This document shows, in pieces, positions 22,871 through 34,059 of a stretch of 62,500 bases of DNA. The notes under the pieces are model-generated. The model did no database searches and was not told where the DNA came from. It worked only from the letters and a program-made list of their open reading frames with translations. Positions within the stretch are counted from its first letter, which is position 1. The number at the start of each line of letters is the position of its first letter. Location: contig CM043952.1 of the NCBI GenBank assembly GCA_014529385.2, positions 72,076,799 to 72,139,298 on the forward strand, read 5' to 3'. This DNA comes from Adiantum capillus-veneris (lineage: Eukaryota; Streptophyta; Polypodiopsida; Polypodiales; Pteridaceae). Position numbers and translations under genes: made by a program.

Positions 22871-23206
22871 TGTAGGGATATGCAAAGACTTTTTAGTTAC
22901 ACACAAAGCATCCAATTTCCCCTAGGATTGACCTTTGGACACAACCTTTGAATTTTGCAACCTTAGCATTTTGGAAGTCTTAATGGGCTGAACCTGAGGG
23001 TCTTTTTAGCCCATTGTTGCACATGGCTCTTTTGCAGATGGCCCCCCCTTTGGATCCCTATTTTCCCTCCTTTGGATCCCTACTATGGCCAATCTGCTAG
23101 CTTAACCAATATTCTAGCTTTTTCTCCCCCGGCACTTCCCCACATTAAATGATCAATTTAATATGAGAAAATCATTTAGGAGAATTAGATATTGATTATT
23201 ATGACA
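22871..23206 (-). repeat. Duplicated outer 336 bp of the chromovirus 5' LTR
   Basis: 22871-23206 repeats 22531-22866 base for base in length (336 bp), separated from it by TTAG. The outer end ATGACA is followed by ACGCT, the likely target duplication, so the real insertion border is 23206. Each copy has private substitutions, so the duplication is not very recent. Confidence 0.9.
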
Positions 23207-24336
23207 ACGCTGAAGTGAAGTTTCATCTTACATAATTTTAGTAAATTTTACACACACACACATATGTTTTTTTTGCATTCTATTGTTTTAGAATGCTAAA
23301 GTGAAGCTTCACCTTGCATAATTCTAATAAATTCTACACACACATATATATTAATTAGTTCTTTTTACTTCACCTTACATTTCAGAACTTAACATGGCTT
23401 TACATTTTTTGCATATTATAGCTTGATTTCAATTAGTGTTAACATTCAAGAAAGTCTCTTTTATTAAGTGGTTGCTCATCGAGTTTCCTCCTCACAAAGA
23501 AAAAAACCGAAAATATTAGCATAAATTTTGAGATTTGCAAAATGTTTGGACGACTTTCTCACATATTTCATCCGTTTTTCGTTTACCATGGTTTGCAGCT
23601 AGCTAGTCTCTATTTTCAATCAGCTCAAAACTAAGCTGATGCAATACTTTTCCAACCACTGATACCAATTTAAACAATTTTATCACTTTCTTATTGTTTT
23701 TGAAAGCCGTCGTGACCTTTTCACTTGTTTTTAAAAGAAACTATGTCTTTTATGGAGTGAAGACTAAACAAAGGCACTAGACTTGTCCTTGTTTTACTTT
23801 CTCTCTCTCTTTTTCTAAGGATGCGTTCCATCTTGATTTCTTAAGAAAGAATGTTGCGAGATTCTTCTACCCCTTCTCCCAGAGAAGATGCATGAACCAA
23901 CCAAAGGCACCACCATAGCAAGGGAAGGTCGAACCCTGGTGGACGCAACCCCAAGTCTTCTATGGTTACCACGGAACCATGAGACCATGCTCGTCAAGAG
24001 TATGATGCCTCCATTATAATAAAAAATAATTGTGCGCATCCTGTCTCTCGTGTGTTGACACCTATCTCACCACTCGCAACCCTCCAAACCCTTGGCTGCC
24101 TCATGTAGCTCTTGGCTGGCATTGCATCTAGCACCTTCGCAGAGCTTGGGCTTACTGCCACCATCCCTACTTCCCTCACAAGGCACTGTTCATATTCTCT
24201 TCTGCCACTTGTCACACCAGAGCCACACTTTTGCTTGCTTGATTGCCAAGGGATCTTCCTAGATTCACTTCAAAGAAGCATTCCCAAAGCCTTATCGACA
24301 TTATACTAAAGTGCCTAGACTTTTTTTTAAAAGTCT
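23207..24336. other. Flank with two degenerate ~86-bp repeats, no gene seen
   Basis: The unit GCTGAAGTGAAG...ACACACAC (23209-23262) recurs as GCTAAAGTGAAG...ACACACA (23293-23345). The second copy is preceded by TTCTATTGTTTTAGAAT, which is also the sequence left of the chromovirus (1201-1217). This confirms where the chromovirus inserted. Nothing coding is recognised to 24336. Confidence 0.7.
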
Positions 24337-24372
24337 GTGCGCGCGCGCGCGTGTGTGTGTGTGTGTGTGTAT
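24337..24372. repeat. (GC)n(GT)n microsatellite
   Basis: An alternating GC run passes into a GT run, a sequence type able to adopt Z-form DNA. Confidence 0.85.
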
Positions 24373-24442
24373 GCAAAAGGAAATTGACTTTTCTTTTTTA
24401 AATTCTTCAACGTGTTTTTAAAAAAATCTCCCTCCAATGCAA

Positions 24443-24466
24443 CCCCCCCCCCCCCCCCCCCCCCCC
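24443..24466. repeat. Poly(C) run, 24 bases
   Basis: Uninterrupted C tract followed by GCCGGCG. Such runs are error-prone in sequencing, so its length is uncertain. Confidence 0.85.
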
Positions 24467-24561
24467 GCCGGCGTCCGGGTGCACACCCTTTGAGGAAAAA
24501 AAAAACTACAAAAAGAGGGAGAAAGAGTGTCGCTTATTTCTTTTCAATTTTTAGACACATT

Positions 24562-24564
<3 letters not shown>

Positions 24565-24639
<75 letters not shown>
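24565..24639. repeat. (GA)n microsatellite, ~75 bp
   Basis: Perfect GA run. Confidence 0.95.
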
Positions 24640-24642
<3 letters not shown>

Positions 24643-25008
24643 CACTAGGGCACCCGTCCCGCTTTCCTTTTGCTGATGGTCGTTAATAATGCTGTCACAA
24701 TGGACTTGAAAACAAAATCTACACATTTTTCTTAGCAAATGGGAGTAACCCATGTGGTTAAAACTCTGGCTTAGATGTTGTTTGTCAATGTTCGATGCCT
24801 CTGAAATGAACTCCCGCATGCACTTTCTATACTTGGCTACGCCTTGGACAACTTAGCCGAGGGTGTGAGATGGTCCCTTTGACAAGGGGTAGAGGATAAT
24901 TTTTTTATTTCATCTACAAATGATTAGCTACCACCTCTGCATGTGCTTCCTTGCCCTAGTGTGGCATGGGCCTAAGACAGATTTCTCTTCTCATTCAAGA
25001 GTAATATG

Positions 25009-25080
<72 letters not shown>
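25009..25080. repeat. (CT)n microsatellite, ~72 bp
   Basis: Perfect CT run. 24640-25008 and 25081-25516 hold no recognisable gene; a short (AG)n lies at 25317-25335. Confidence 0.95.
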
Positions 25081-25084
<4 letters not shown>

Positions 25085-25513
25085 AGGGCTCAACAAATAG
25101 GCTTCTAACAATTTTACCAGTCTCAGAGATGAATATATGCCATCCCAAGTAACGTCACACTTTTGTGAATTATAAAATTCAATATTTCTCAACAATTAGG
25201 CTTTTAACACATGGCGCTTATGAAACCCTCATTGTTCCTCTTCTCAATGCCCTCATTACCTATCTCTCTCAATTATAAGAGTTAGATACTATACATATTA
25301 TAAAGATTATATATAGAAAGAGAGAGAGAGAGAGAATAAAAAAAATATAGACATGGTCCCTATGTGGCATGCCCCCCTCTACTGCATCCTTGACGTTGAG
25401 GATGTGGCTAAAACTGCACCACATACAACAACATGGGCCCATGCCGTATAAACATTCTCTTGGATTTTGGTTCGCTCGAAAAATGTCGCTCGATATGAAA
25501 AGACTCGGTGTGA

Positions 25514-25516
<3 letters not shown>

Positions 25517-25551
<35 letters not shown>

Positions 25552-25576
25552 GTGTTTGTGTAGTGTGTGTGTGTAT

Positions 25577-25640
<64 letters not shown>

Positions 25641-25780
25641 GGCCCCTCTGTGAGTGCAAGGTGGGGGGGTGGGGGGGGGGGACCTACAACAAAAAATATT
25701 TTATTTTATTTTTGACTTATAATGCTCCCTTTCTTGGGGTTAGTACCCACGGTTAAGGCCTTCAAAAATCGGCCATCATT
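25517..25780 (-). repeat. LTR-like repeat with (GT)n and (GA)n, 3' copy
   Basis: After a GT-rich and a GA run, the sequence GTGGCGGCCCCTCT...TTAGTACCCACGGTTAAGGCCTTC...CGGCCATCATTA parallels 29640-29880. On minus it begins TGATGGCCG directly after the purine tract CCAGAAGGGGAGGGCT (25781-25796), as an LTR after a polypurine tract should. The far end of the LTR is lost in the simple repeats. Confidence 0.65.
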
Positions 25781-27330
25781 AGCCCTCCCCTTCTGGCTAG
25801 AGGCATTGATGCCTCTAGCTCTACTTCTGATTCTCTAGCAGGGGAGTTGGAGGGTCGTCCCTCCTTTGGAATATCTACCATGAACTCCGGATCAAACCTT
25901 AAAAGCACCTTTTGAGCCTCCATCCATTGACTCTGGTCTTGTGAATTCGACTATGTGCCTCCATGTAGCTACCATTGGTGTATCGCCTTTTGACGATGAA
26001 TGGCCCTTCCTATCTGGACTGAAACTTCTTATCTTTCCTAGTGTCGAATATGTTGTCATATCTCAATAGTAACATGCTTTTCTTCAGACCCTTGTCCCTA
26101 AGCCCTTGATTGAATGTGAGTCGGTGTCATTCTGCTTGCGTCGTATAGTAGTTGATTGCATCTTCCATGTCTAACTGAAGTCTTTCTAGATCCAAGATGT
26201 GGTTGCGGAGATGGGCAATTGGGTGCTGTAATAACTGGCTGGCCATGACTTGCAAGCTGGCTATCTGCACCTCAATGGGTAGAATGGCCTCTTTTCCATA
26301 TACCAGATGGAAAGGGGTGAAACCTAGTGATGTTCCAAAATGTCGTGCGGTAGGCCCAAAGATCGGCCATCAGATGCTTATCCCAATCACTGGTGTGATT
26401 ATTCACCTACTTTGTGATGACTTTACAGATCATGTCGTTTACCTTTTCCACTAGACCATCGCACTGTGGATAGTATAGAGTTGAGTGTCGACGTGTGATG
26501 CCTAGCATTTTCATCAGTTCTCCCACCAAGTTGCCTCTGAAACCTGGCCCTCTATCAGATATTATCTCAAAAGGTGTGCCAAAGCGGTAACAGATATGCT
26601 CAAATATGAACTTTGCCACTTCTTGGGCTGTAATGTGTGTGATGGCTGCTACTTCCGCTCATCGGGTCATGTAGTCTACACCAACTAGAATGTATAGTTT
26701 ACCCGATTGAGCCCTTGGTAAAGGACCAATTGCATCTATCCCCCACTTCTCAAATGGGCCATATGAGATGATAGGAGTCTGTGGCTCATAGGTTAGTGTT
26801 CGATCACTGGATACTTGACAAGCTCTGCATGCTTTACACCAATGATGCACATCCTTGTTGAGACTAGGCCAAGAGAATCCTGCTTGTAGAATCTTCCTAC
26901 TTGTAATATCTAGAGCAAAGTGGCCGCCACAAAAACCATCATGGCAACTTGAGACCACCTCCGTGATTTCACTGGAGATTGGCACTCGCCTAAGAATCTG
27001 GTCTTTGCCCTTGTAGTACAAGGTGTTGTTTATAAGGCGGTATCTTGTTGCCTTTTGGACAAGCCATTGTTTATGGCCCTTGGTATACCCTTCAGGACAT
27101 TCTCATGTACCTAAGAAGTTGATGATATCAGGCATAGCATCGCTACCCTGAAAGAGGGGCAGCTTCAGTTTGATTGCTCCTATGGGAACATCTTGTATTC
27201 TTTCCTTGGCTAGAGCATCTGCTTCTTGATTTTCTGCCCTAGGGACATGAAATAACTGCACTGCTTCAAACTTTCTTAAAAGATCCTTTGTACTGAAAAG
27301 ATTCTATGAATGGTTGGTGATTCAATTGAG
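25781..27330 (-). pseudogene. Ty3/gypsy RNase H tail and integrase remnant
   Basis: Minus strand. Near 27250-27150 one frame reads HVPRAENQEADALAKE, the C-terminal signature of a plant Ty3/gypsy RNase H. It is followed by the integrase zinc region (HDGFCGGHFA...CKACRACQ, 26659-27021), the core (WGIDAIGPLP; then IISDRGPGFRGN and YYPQCDGLVEK, 26407-26619) and a decayed C-terminal part to about 25900 (similar to WDKHLMADLWAYRTAF in mixed frames). Stops and shifts are frequent. Protease, reverse transcriptase and most of RNase H are missing. Confidence 0.85.
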
Positions 27331-27469
27331 CAGGTCTTGTTGATCTTCAGCCGGTTCCTGTGGTTGATTCCTCTGGACGACTGCTGCAGGTGCGGCTAGG
27401 TGTGGTTGGCGGGCCCTTCTCAGTTCCTCTTCCTCGGTAGTCCTAGCTTGTAGACGCAATTTCTTATCT

Positions 27470-27966
27470 TTAATAATAAAGACGGTCTACTTCAACTGCT
27501 ACCTCATACGTAGCAGGAAACCTTCCCTTCACCTTCTCTTTAAGAATTGGCCATAAACCAACCACAAACTGGTCTTTCTTTAGGAAATTGGGTGCCCCTT
27601 TGCCCTCGTTTAGCGATGCAACCCATCGTCTCCATAGATCCACGACCTTCGATTCGTATGCTGCATATTTAGCCATACTTCCTTGCTTCAACTTTATCAG
27701 CAATTGCCTCAATTTCTGTGTTGTGGTGCCTTCTCCAAAGAGCCTTAGAAATGCTGCTCTAGCAGGTCCCACCTCTCCTTGGTGGCTTGCACCAAGGCAT
27801 TGTACCATGATCTTGCTTCCACTTTCATTAACAATGGAAAAATATGCATACGTGAAGCATCGTCATCCCTTCCAAAGATGACACATGCTATCTCAAGCTT
27901 ATCTAAGAAATCCGAAGCATCTTCTTCCACCTTATCTGTGAAGGTTGGGAAGGAAAAATTTGCCAT
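27470..27966 (-). pseudogene. Ty3/gypsy gag remnant
   Basis: Two overlapping minus frames (27745-27966 and 27470-27808) together read a retrotransposon gag: FPTFTDKVEEDASDFLDKLE, then RSWYNAL and KERWDLLEQHF, then after a frameshift AAFLRLFGEGTT...YESKVVDLWRRW...FVVGLWPILKEKV. This is the capsid protein of the element whose integrase lies to the left. A region rich in glutamate and proline (27330-27470) joins it to RNase H through an internal deletion. Confidence 0.8.
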
Positions 27967-29427
27967 TGCAAAACAAGATTTTCAAAAAAAAAAAACTTTT
28001 TTTTTCCTTAAACACAAGTAACTTATTGGCTTATAACGGCCTTCTTACAAGGTTGGGTGGATAGATTAAAACAGGATGAAAATTGAAACATTAAAGAAGT
28101 GATGGTAATCCAACATGGTGAGGATAATGGGATTTGGGGAGCTAATGATCTCTCCTAGCATTGCAGCACCAAACAAGATCAAAATCTTTTGTTGATAGAA
28201 GATCTTCCTATCTACATATATATGTACGTGCATGTGTTACAGAAATCTAAACAAAAATGCAGTTGGTCCGTTATCCATGATACACAGAGTGTAGAGTACT
28301 CACTTATACCCTTACCATGCCAGGGTTGACAAGTCAGCACATCCACAGGAGGTCATTTTCCTTCATAGGCTCCACCTTCCCTTCATTGCTCAGCACGTAT
28401 GGAGTGATGGCGACGTGTTTGACCACTCCTAGCCTTTTAGCTAGCAGCAATTTTGCAAGTAGTTATCGTAATCGGCTTGTTGCATGAATTCCACACTATT
28501 TAATTGTAGTTCATCTTTGGTCCACTGGGTTTCACCTGTGGTGGACAATTTCTTTAGGATAAGTTGCACGGGGAGAGAAGGAAGGCCCTCTACCCGCCTT
28601 CCAAAAAAACAATGACAGTAGCCAAACCACTCTTCTCTAGAGCATGGGAACCTCCTTATCACCTCCGCTTCAGGGTTGTCGAAGTGAACTGGCAGTACTC
28701 GCATGCGTGCCACAAATTGATAGGCGATCTTCCGCCGCTTTACCTTAGATGACTTTCTTTCTGGTAGGCGGGGCACGATTTTGCTTTCCAGAGCCGAACT
28801 CAAAGCACTCGCGTGGCCAGGTCAATGTATAGTGACCCTTGGAGTCAATGTATGTGCATGACTTCTCTTTTAAGTGCTGACTCCCCCTTGATAGTGACCT
28901 CTCAGTGCTCTTTTATAGGTGAAGGGTGCATTAGTTTAGTATAAACTAATTAGGTTTAGAGCCCTAAGCTAGAGAGACAAAGCAGGCATCCGGGCCCCGG
29001 ATGGTTGACGGGTGCTTGTTTTGGGAGAAATAAGAAAATGATATTCTCCTAGTGGGCCTTTGTGACCATCACCTAGAGAGAGGTGGAATATACAAATGGT
29101 TTTTAACAAAGTTTGGCTTGGAAAAAGTAAAGTGAATTACCCTACGAATGTTTAGTGAGGAAGTGCATCGTGGATGGAATACCGATGAATCGCAAGCTTT
29201 ACTGGTGCGTTGGTGTAGCGCGCTTATCAATTTCGATCCCGGTTGGGGCATGCTTTTAGCGTCATTCTTTGATTTGCTATCACCATTGCATGTTTTTGGT
29301 CCTCCTTTGTTTTTCGATGTGTCGATGTCCATTTTATTTTGCTTCTTCCTTCTTGTGCATGCCATGTGTGTGCATTGTTGGTGCGTATGTGGTTGTGTGC
29401 GTGTGCTTATGCGTGTAATGTATGTAT

Positions 29428-29440
<13 letters not shown>
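27967..29440. other. Gag leader and unassigned sequence
   Basis: A minus ORF at 28441-28803 (120 residues, basic start with KSSKVKRRKI, and FFGRRVEGLPSLPVQLILKKL) has no family I recognise and may be part of the element's leader or a captured fragment. The rest shows nothing clear. Confidence 0.35.
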
Positions 29441-29492
<52 letters not shown>

Positions 29493-29505
29493 TGAATTTT
29501 TTTTG

Positions 29506-29596
<91 letters not shown>

Positions 29597-29697
29597 AGAG
29601 ATAGATTGAGAGAGTTGCGAGGGTGAGTGTGTGTGGGTGTGTGTATGTGAGTGTGTGTACATGTATGTGTTTGTGTTTGTGAATGTGTGTGTCTGTG

Positions 29698-29731
<34 letters not shown>
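29431..29731. repeat. Cluster of (GA)n, (CA)n and GT-rich repeats
   Basis: (GA)n at 29431-29489, (CA)n at about 29513-29594, a GT-rich irregular stretch to 29696 and (GA)n at 29702-29731. All long ORFs here are repeat artefacts. Confidence 0.95.
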
Positions 29732-29736
<5 letters not shown>

Positions 29737-29880
29737 GGCCCCTCTATGAGTGCAAGGACAAGGAGGGGGGTGGTGGCGGAAACTTGCAATAGAAAATATA
29801 TATATATTTTTTTTGATTTATAGTGCTCCCCTTCTTGAAGTTAGTACCCATGGTTAAGGCCTTCGAAAACCGGCCATCAT
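29640..29880 (-). repeat. LTR-like repeat, 5' copy
   Basis: Matches 25517-25780 from the GT-rich part through GTGGCGGCCCCTCTATGAG to CGGCCATCATTA. On minus it starts TGATGGCCG and directly interrupts the gag of another element at 29881, consistent with a 5' LTR inserted there. Confidence 0.65.
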
Positions 29881-30743
29881 TACCATTAGAATTTTCAGCA
29901 GGACGTTGGTTGGAATAATTTTGGTTGCCTTGCTGTTGCGTGTTATTGTTGTAGCAGAATTGTCAAATCTGCATTTGTTGAAAAGGTACAACTTTGATGT
30001 TTGTTCCTGTCAAAGTTAGGAGAGAAAGAAGCTCTCTTGTTACGGTTAGTGTTAGCATTTTGTTCGGTGTGAGAGGGTTGTCCACCTTTCTTCTGCTCCA
30101 CATTAAGGGAAAAATTAATAACCTTTGATAGTGAATCTGGTTCAAACATATCTACCTCAACACCAATTTGTAGAGCTCAGCCAGATATATATTTACGCTT
30201 TAATTTCCTGCATGACTGACATGTTCAATAGCTTGCAATTGAATTAAACAGTTCCAAAAACGATCAATATTGCCCTACACATCTTCATTTTGACCCTTTC
30301 AAATTAAATCTCACTGGCATCGTGCTTTAGCTTTATACTATGTGGGCATAAATTGAGGTAAAAATAGCTTTTTGAATGCATGCAGGTACGTGGTCTTTTA
30401 CCATGCTGTTTGGTGGCGTTCCACCACAATGCAGCGCTACTAGTGAGATGATTTGATGCACACTTTACCATTTCACGTTTGGGAAAGTCTTCATCATGAA
30501 AATAGTCATTTAATTGACTAACCCATGCTAGAACTATCCTAGCATCTTTAGTGCCATCAAAATCCTTGAAAGTGAAGGCTTTTCTGCTAATTTTATTTTT
30601 CTTGGGTACCGGTGCAGATCTATGCATGCAAAATGCAATAATTTATCTTCAAGCTCTTGCCTTTGCATACGTTCATACGTGAGAGATTGTTGCAGATTGG
30701 CAAGCTTCTCAATAACTGTGGGTGCTTGTGGAAGGTGTGCCAT
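29881..30743 (-). pseudogene. Gag fragment of another Ty3/gypsy element
   Basis: Minus strand from ATG 30743. A leucine-rich helical start (QQSLTYERMQRQELEDKL) and, after a frameshift, the capsid core FKDFDGTKDARIVLAWVSQL...FPKREMVKCASNHL...AALWWN are typical of plant gypsy gag. Further on, an asparagine/glutamine-rich piece (30149-29890) should precede the zinc knuckle but ends at the LTR-like repeat. Stops and shifts make it dead. Confidence 0.8.
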
Positions 30744-32155
30744 GATTGCATTCTTTTTTTTCTTTCTTTTCTTTTTTTCTTTTTTGTTTAAATTATATAT
30801 TTTTTAAAATATATAAAGGCTATGATGTATATGTATATGATGATATGCAGAGTAATGCTTAAGAATTAAAAATAGCCAAATAAGCAAAAATAAATGGGTA
30901 CTTAGCTTGTAGATTAACTAATGTTGTCCAATCCAAGTTTAAAAGCGGTGATCGGTTGATAATTTAGATGTGAGTTGATTGGATTTTTCAGTGTCCATTC
31001 TCCCTCATCTCAGGTTGATCAATCGGTTGGACAATGTCGGGATTTGGTGTGGCTTGAGGATTCTTGGATAAAGCAAGGTTAAGAGAGCTTCGATCGTAGT
31101 GATATGTGTATATATATATATATATATATATTTGTGTATATATATACACGCCAAGTAATTTAGCCTTGCCCGTGAATCTATATGGAGGTCGCGAGGGATA
31201 AGCGGCCAAATTTTCTCTTGGAACAACAATTGTTTTTTTTTATGTTGGGCGGCCAAAGTAGTTCGAGATTTGTCGTGGCCTTGTCGTGGCCCTGCTTGTG
31301 TTGTCGACCGTCCAAACATTTGAGTAGGGTGTATACCCTCGTAAGAGCGAGGTTATTTTTAGTGACTCTTTGGCGGCCGGCCAATTGAAGGCTAAGTTAA
31401 GCCCCTTTTTAAAAAAGTGAAATGTGTGTGAATCTTGACCTTTGGAGGTCGCTTCCGAGCAAGGTACAAAGGGCGATGGCGTGCGAGGGAAACAATGTCA
31501 AGGATGACTCACGATGTGTTTTTGGCTTTCATGCAAGTCCAACGGTTCAATCCAACCACGTTGGTGGTCATTGGATGCCACTTGAAGGACGACGGACTGT
31601 AGATATTGGACAAGTAGGGGTTGATTCCCACGGAGACTTTTTGGATCTTCCTAGTTATGGTAAATCGGCAGCGTTGTGGTAGCCTATGGCGAATCTCGAA
31701 AGACCACGAGACTCAACTGCTTTTTTTTAAAAACTTCAAGATACCTTGAAACTCAAAATCCGGATGTACCATTACTTCCTCTTCATATTGCTTCTATCTC
31801 TTAGATGATTTCAGGCATTAAAGCCATACTTTGTTTGGAAGTTGAAAGAGAGGTATACTTGCTGCTGTGTATCCATGTGTAGATGCTCTATTTCAATTTA
31901 AAAAGATGCAAAAAACAAGTTTGGGCATCACGAGAAAGGTCACCTTTTCACTTTCTCCATATGTTGCAGAAGTGATGATACAAGAGAGTGTTTTGCAAAC
32001 CAAGCAATATGTCAGCACATCACTAGTATGTAGGAATCAATCATGTGCCCGAAGCCTCCAAAAAGTGAATACCATGCCAAGAAATGCTTGATAAGGGACT
32101 CTTCCCAATGTGGTGTACGAAAGTTGACATCTTGTCCTAGTGAGATTGCCAATGT
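30744..32155. other. No gene recognised
   Basis: T-rich stretch at 30750-30790, (TA)n at about 31109-31130, and only short chance ORFs on both strands. Confidence 0.5.
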
Positions 32156-32587
32156 ATGAAGGATGCCCTGAAGTGTTATGTGGAATGTTGTCCCATTGGG
32201 GATAACTTTGCAGTGAAAGCAACCGAGGCCAAAGAGGATTTCTACCTTGGCAAATGCACAAAAGTGTTGTCCCAGACAACGGGAGCACAAAAGGATAAGT
32301 GGCATAACAAGATTGTTGGAGGTGGGAAGGTTGTTGAAGGCTTCTACTATGGCCAAATGGAAGGAAAAGTTCATATGTATAGCCTATTGAATCAAACATC
32401 TCCAGACATGATCTACTCACATCTTGTAAGGGCCATACGTTTCTTGATGGAGCCTATTGCAGGAGTCCTTAATCAATTTAATTTACCTACTAAAGTATAT
32501 GAGAACATATACAATAGCATGCCAAATGATGATGATGAGAGCGATGGTGCATCCATGTTACTTGAAACACAATACCAGAACCCTTAA
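32156..32587 (+). CDS. Unknown ORF, possibly an exon or gene remnant
   Basis: 143 residues with balanced composition (DNFAVKATEAKEDFYLGKC, GFYYGQMEGKVHMYSLL, LNQFNLPTKVYENIYNSMP) and an acidic end (NDDDESDG). The composition is more protein-like than neighbouring ORFs. A stop lies a few codons before the first ATG, and a diverging minus gene starts nearby, so it may be the last exon of a decayed gene. No family recognised. Confidence 0.4.
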   Translation: MKDALKCYVECCPIGDNFAVKATEAKEDFYLGKCTKVLSQTTGAQKDKWHNKIVGGGKVVEGFYYGQMEGKVHMYSLLNQTSPDMIYSHLVRAIRFLMEPIAGVLNQFNLPTKVYENIYNSMPNDDDESDGASMLLETQYQNP

Positions 32588-32899
32588 GTGGGCAAGTGAA
32601 TGCTTTTTCTCCTAGACAGAATACACCTTTTTCTCCTATACTCTGTTCTAGCACCAAATTTTATACATTTTCACCATTGTATTAACACCAATGTCAGGGA
32701 TTTTAGAAAATATGCTTTTAGACTACAAACTACTAGACAACACAAGAAAAGACACTAGAGATCAAGATACCAAGACAATGTATCAAAAAGGTGGTTCTCC
32801 ATTATATAATATGCGACATGATACAAAATTTCACCAAGTACAACAGTTCAAGAATCTCCTAGGTCAAGATGATCAAATCTTTAAGAGTAACCCTCAATC

Positions 32900-33735
32900 T
32901 GTATAAAGTAATTAGCAACATACCTAGAAATATCATCTTCTGTGTCAAAGATAGGGTTCTTGCGAGTGTACGCTGTTGGATACCGATCGTGTATCCATCC
33001 GAGAAACCACGACAAAATGAGGTTCGCTAAGTAAAAAGGGTGTTTTTTTCCCACCACAACACGGTAGTATGATTTGAGTGCAAGACAATTCTCATAGTTA
33101 TTTTTTAGTGACTTGTATATACAGTCATCCACGAGAATTGTGTTGCTAGCATCAAAATATTGGTGCCTTTTCCACATTGTCTGTAGGTTCTTCAGGAAAA
33201 TAGGCTTGTCACCCACCGCATTGGGCACATGAGGCACCTCCGCCATACTCTGCTTCCAGGTCTCACAATCTTCTTGGTAGAGTATATATGTCATGCCAAA
33301 GAGGAGGGTAGAAGTATGTGGAACTTAACCTCTCAAACACTCAAGGCTTACATGAGTTACCTGCAAAGTACTTCTGCCTCACATGTTGGGGAAAGCAAGA
33401 ATTCAACATATCTAAAAAAATTTGCTTCTACAGTAGGACCACAAAATTATATTGGCTTTGTTTTTAAGAGTTAGCATGAACTCCTCAGCATCTGGTCTTA
33501 CAAGACAATTTAGCGAGCTATTGAGTCTGACAATCTGATCTTCTTCTCCAAAACCCAAATGCCTTCTCGAAGTTCGCTGCATCTTGTCAATAACACCCCA
33601 TTAAGATCAAGCACAATCAGCCGCTTGGGTTTAGCAACCGCATTAGCCACAAGCATTGTGTTTGTCGATGGTTCATCTAGCCACAAAGAGTTTACTGCAA
33701 TACCAACAGTCCATATGAGTGGAGGCAAATAGACA
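32900..33735 (-). pseudogene. FCP1/NLI-interacting-factor phosphatase-like domain, frameshifted
   Basis: Read on minus. After a possible splice acceptor (TTGCAG at ~33698) comes KRLIVLDLNGVLLT, the first HAD motif in the DLNG form found in a plant FCP1-like group; the second acidic residue of the canonical DxD is Asn. After a one-base shift near 33590 comes RPDAEEFMLTLKNKANIILWS, then after another shift in a T run (~33412) MLNSCFPQHVRQKYFAG and a GTAACT donor (~33360). A downstream exon (from ~33275) has KPIFLKNLQTMWK and ASNTILVDDCIYKSL, the last HAD motif. The gene is probably inactive. Confidence 0.75.
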
Positions 33736-33785
33736 ATGCAAACAGATAGTGAAATCATCATATCATAAAAAGAAAACTAGTGTGA

Positions 33786-33910
33786 CACCAAAAACTACCA
33801 AATTTGGTACTCAATACTACCAATTTGGTATTGTATTGTGCTATATTTATTTTGGAAATGGTACTCAATAGTATCAATTTGGTACTGTATTGTGCAATAC
33901 ATAGTTTGGA
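33786..33910. repeat. Degenerate AT-rich tandem repeat
   Basis: Variants of ACTACCAA.TTTGGTACTCAATA and TTTGGTA.TGTATTGTGC recur two to three times, probably in an intron of the minus-strand gene. Confidence 0.6.
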
Positions 33911-34059
33911 AATGAATAGTAACATTGGAACACACTTACAATCTGAATACACCATAATATTATAGAGAGAACAAGAGATGAAAGACAGAGGCCAAAAGTT
34001 GAATCGATTTGATGAAATGAAAATCACATTGTGCGAAGTACAATTGCATGTCGGAAGGG

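Noticed and set aside
25408-25756. Arg-Glu and Cys-Val rich ORFs
   Set aside because: Microsatellite translations inside an LTR-like repeat.
29334-29789. 151-residue minus ORF and overlapping plus ORFs
   Set aside because: Composed of Ser-Leu, Cys-Val, His-Thr or Arg-Glu dipeptides from microsatellites.
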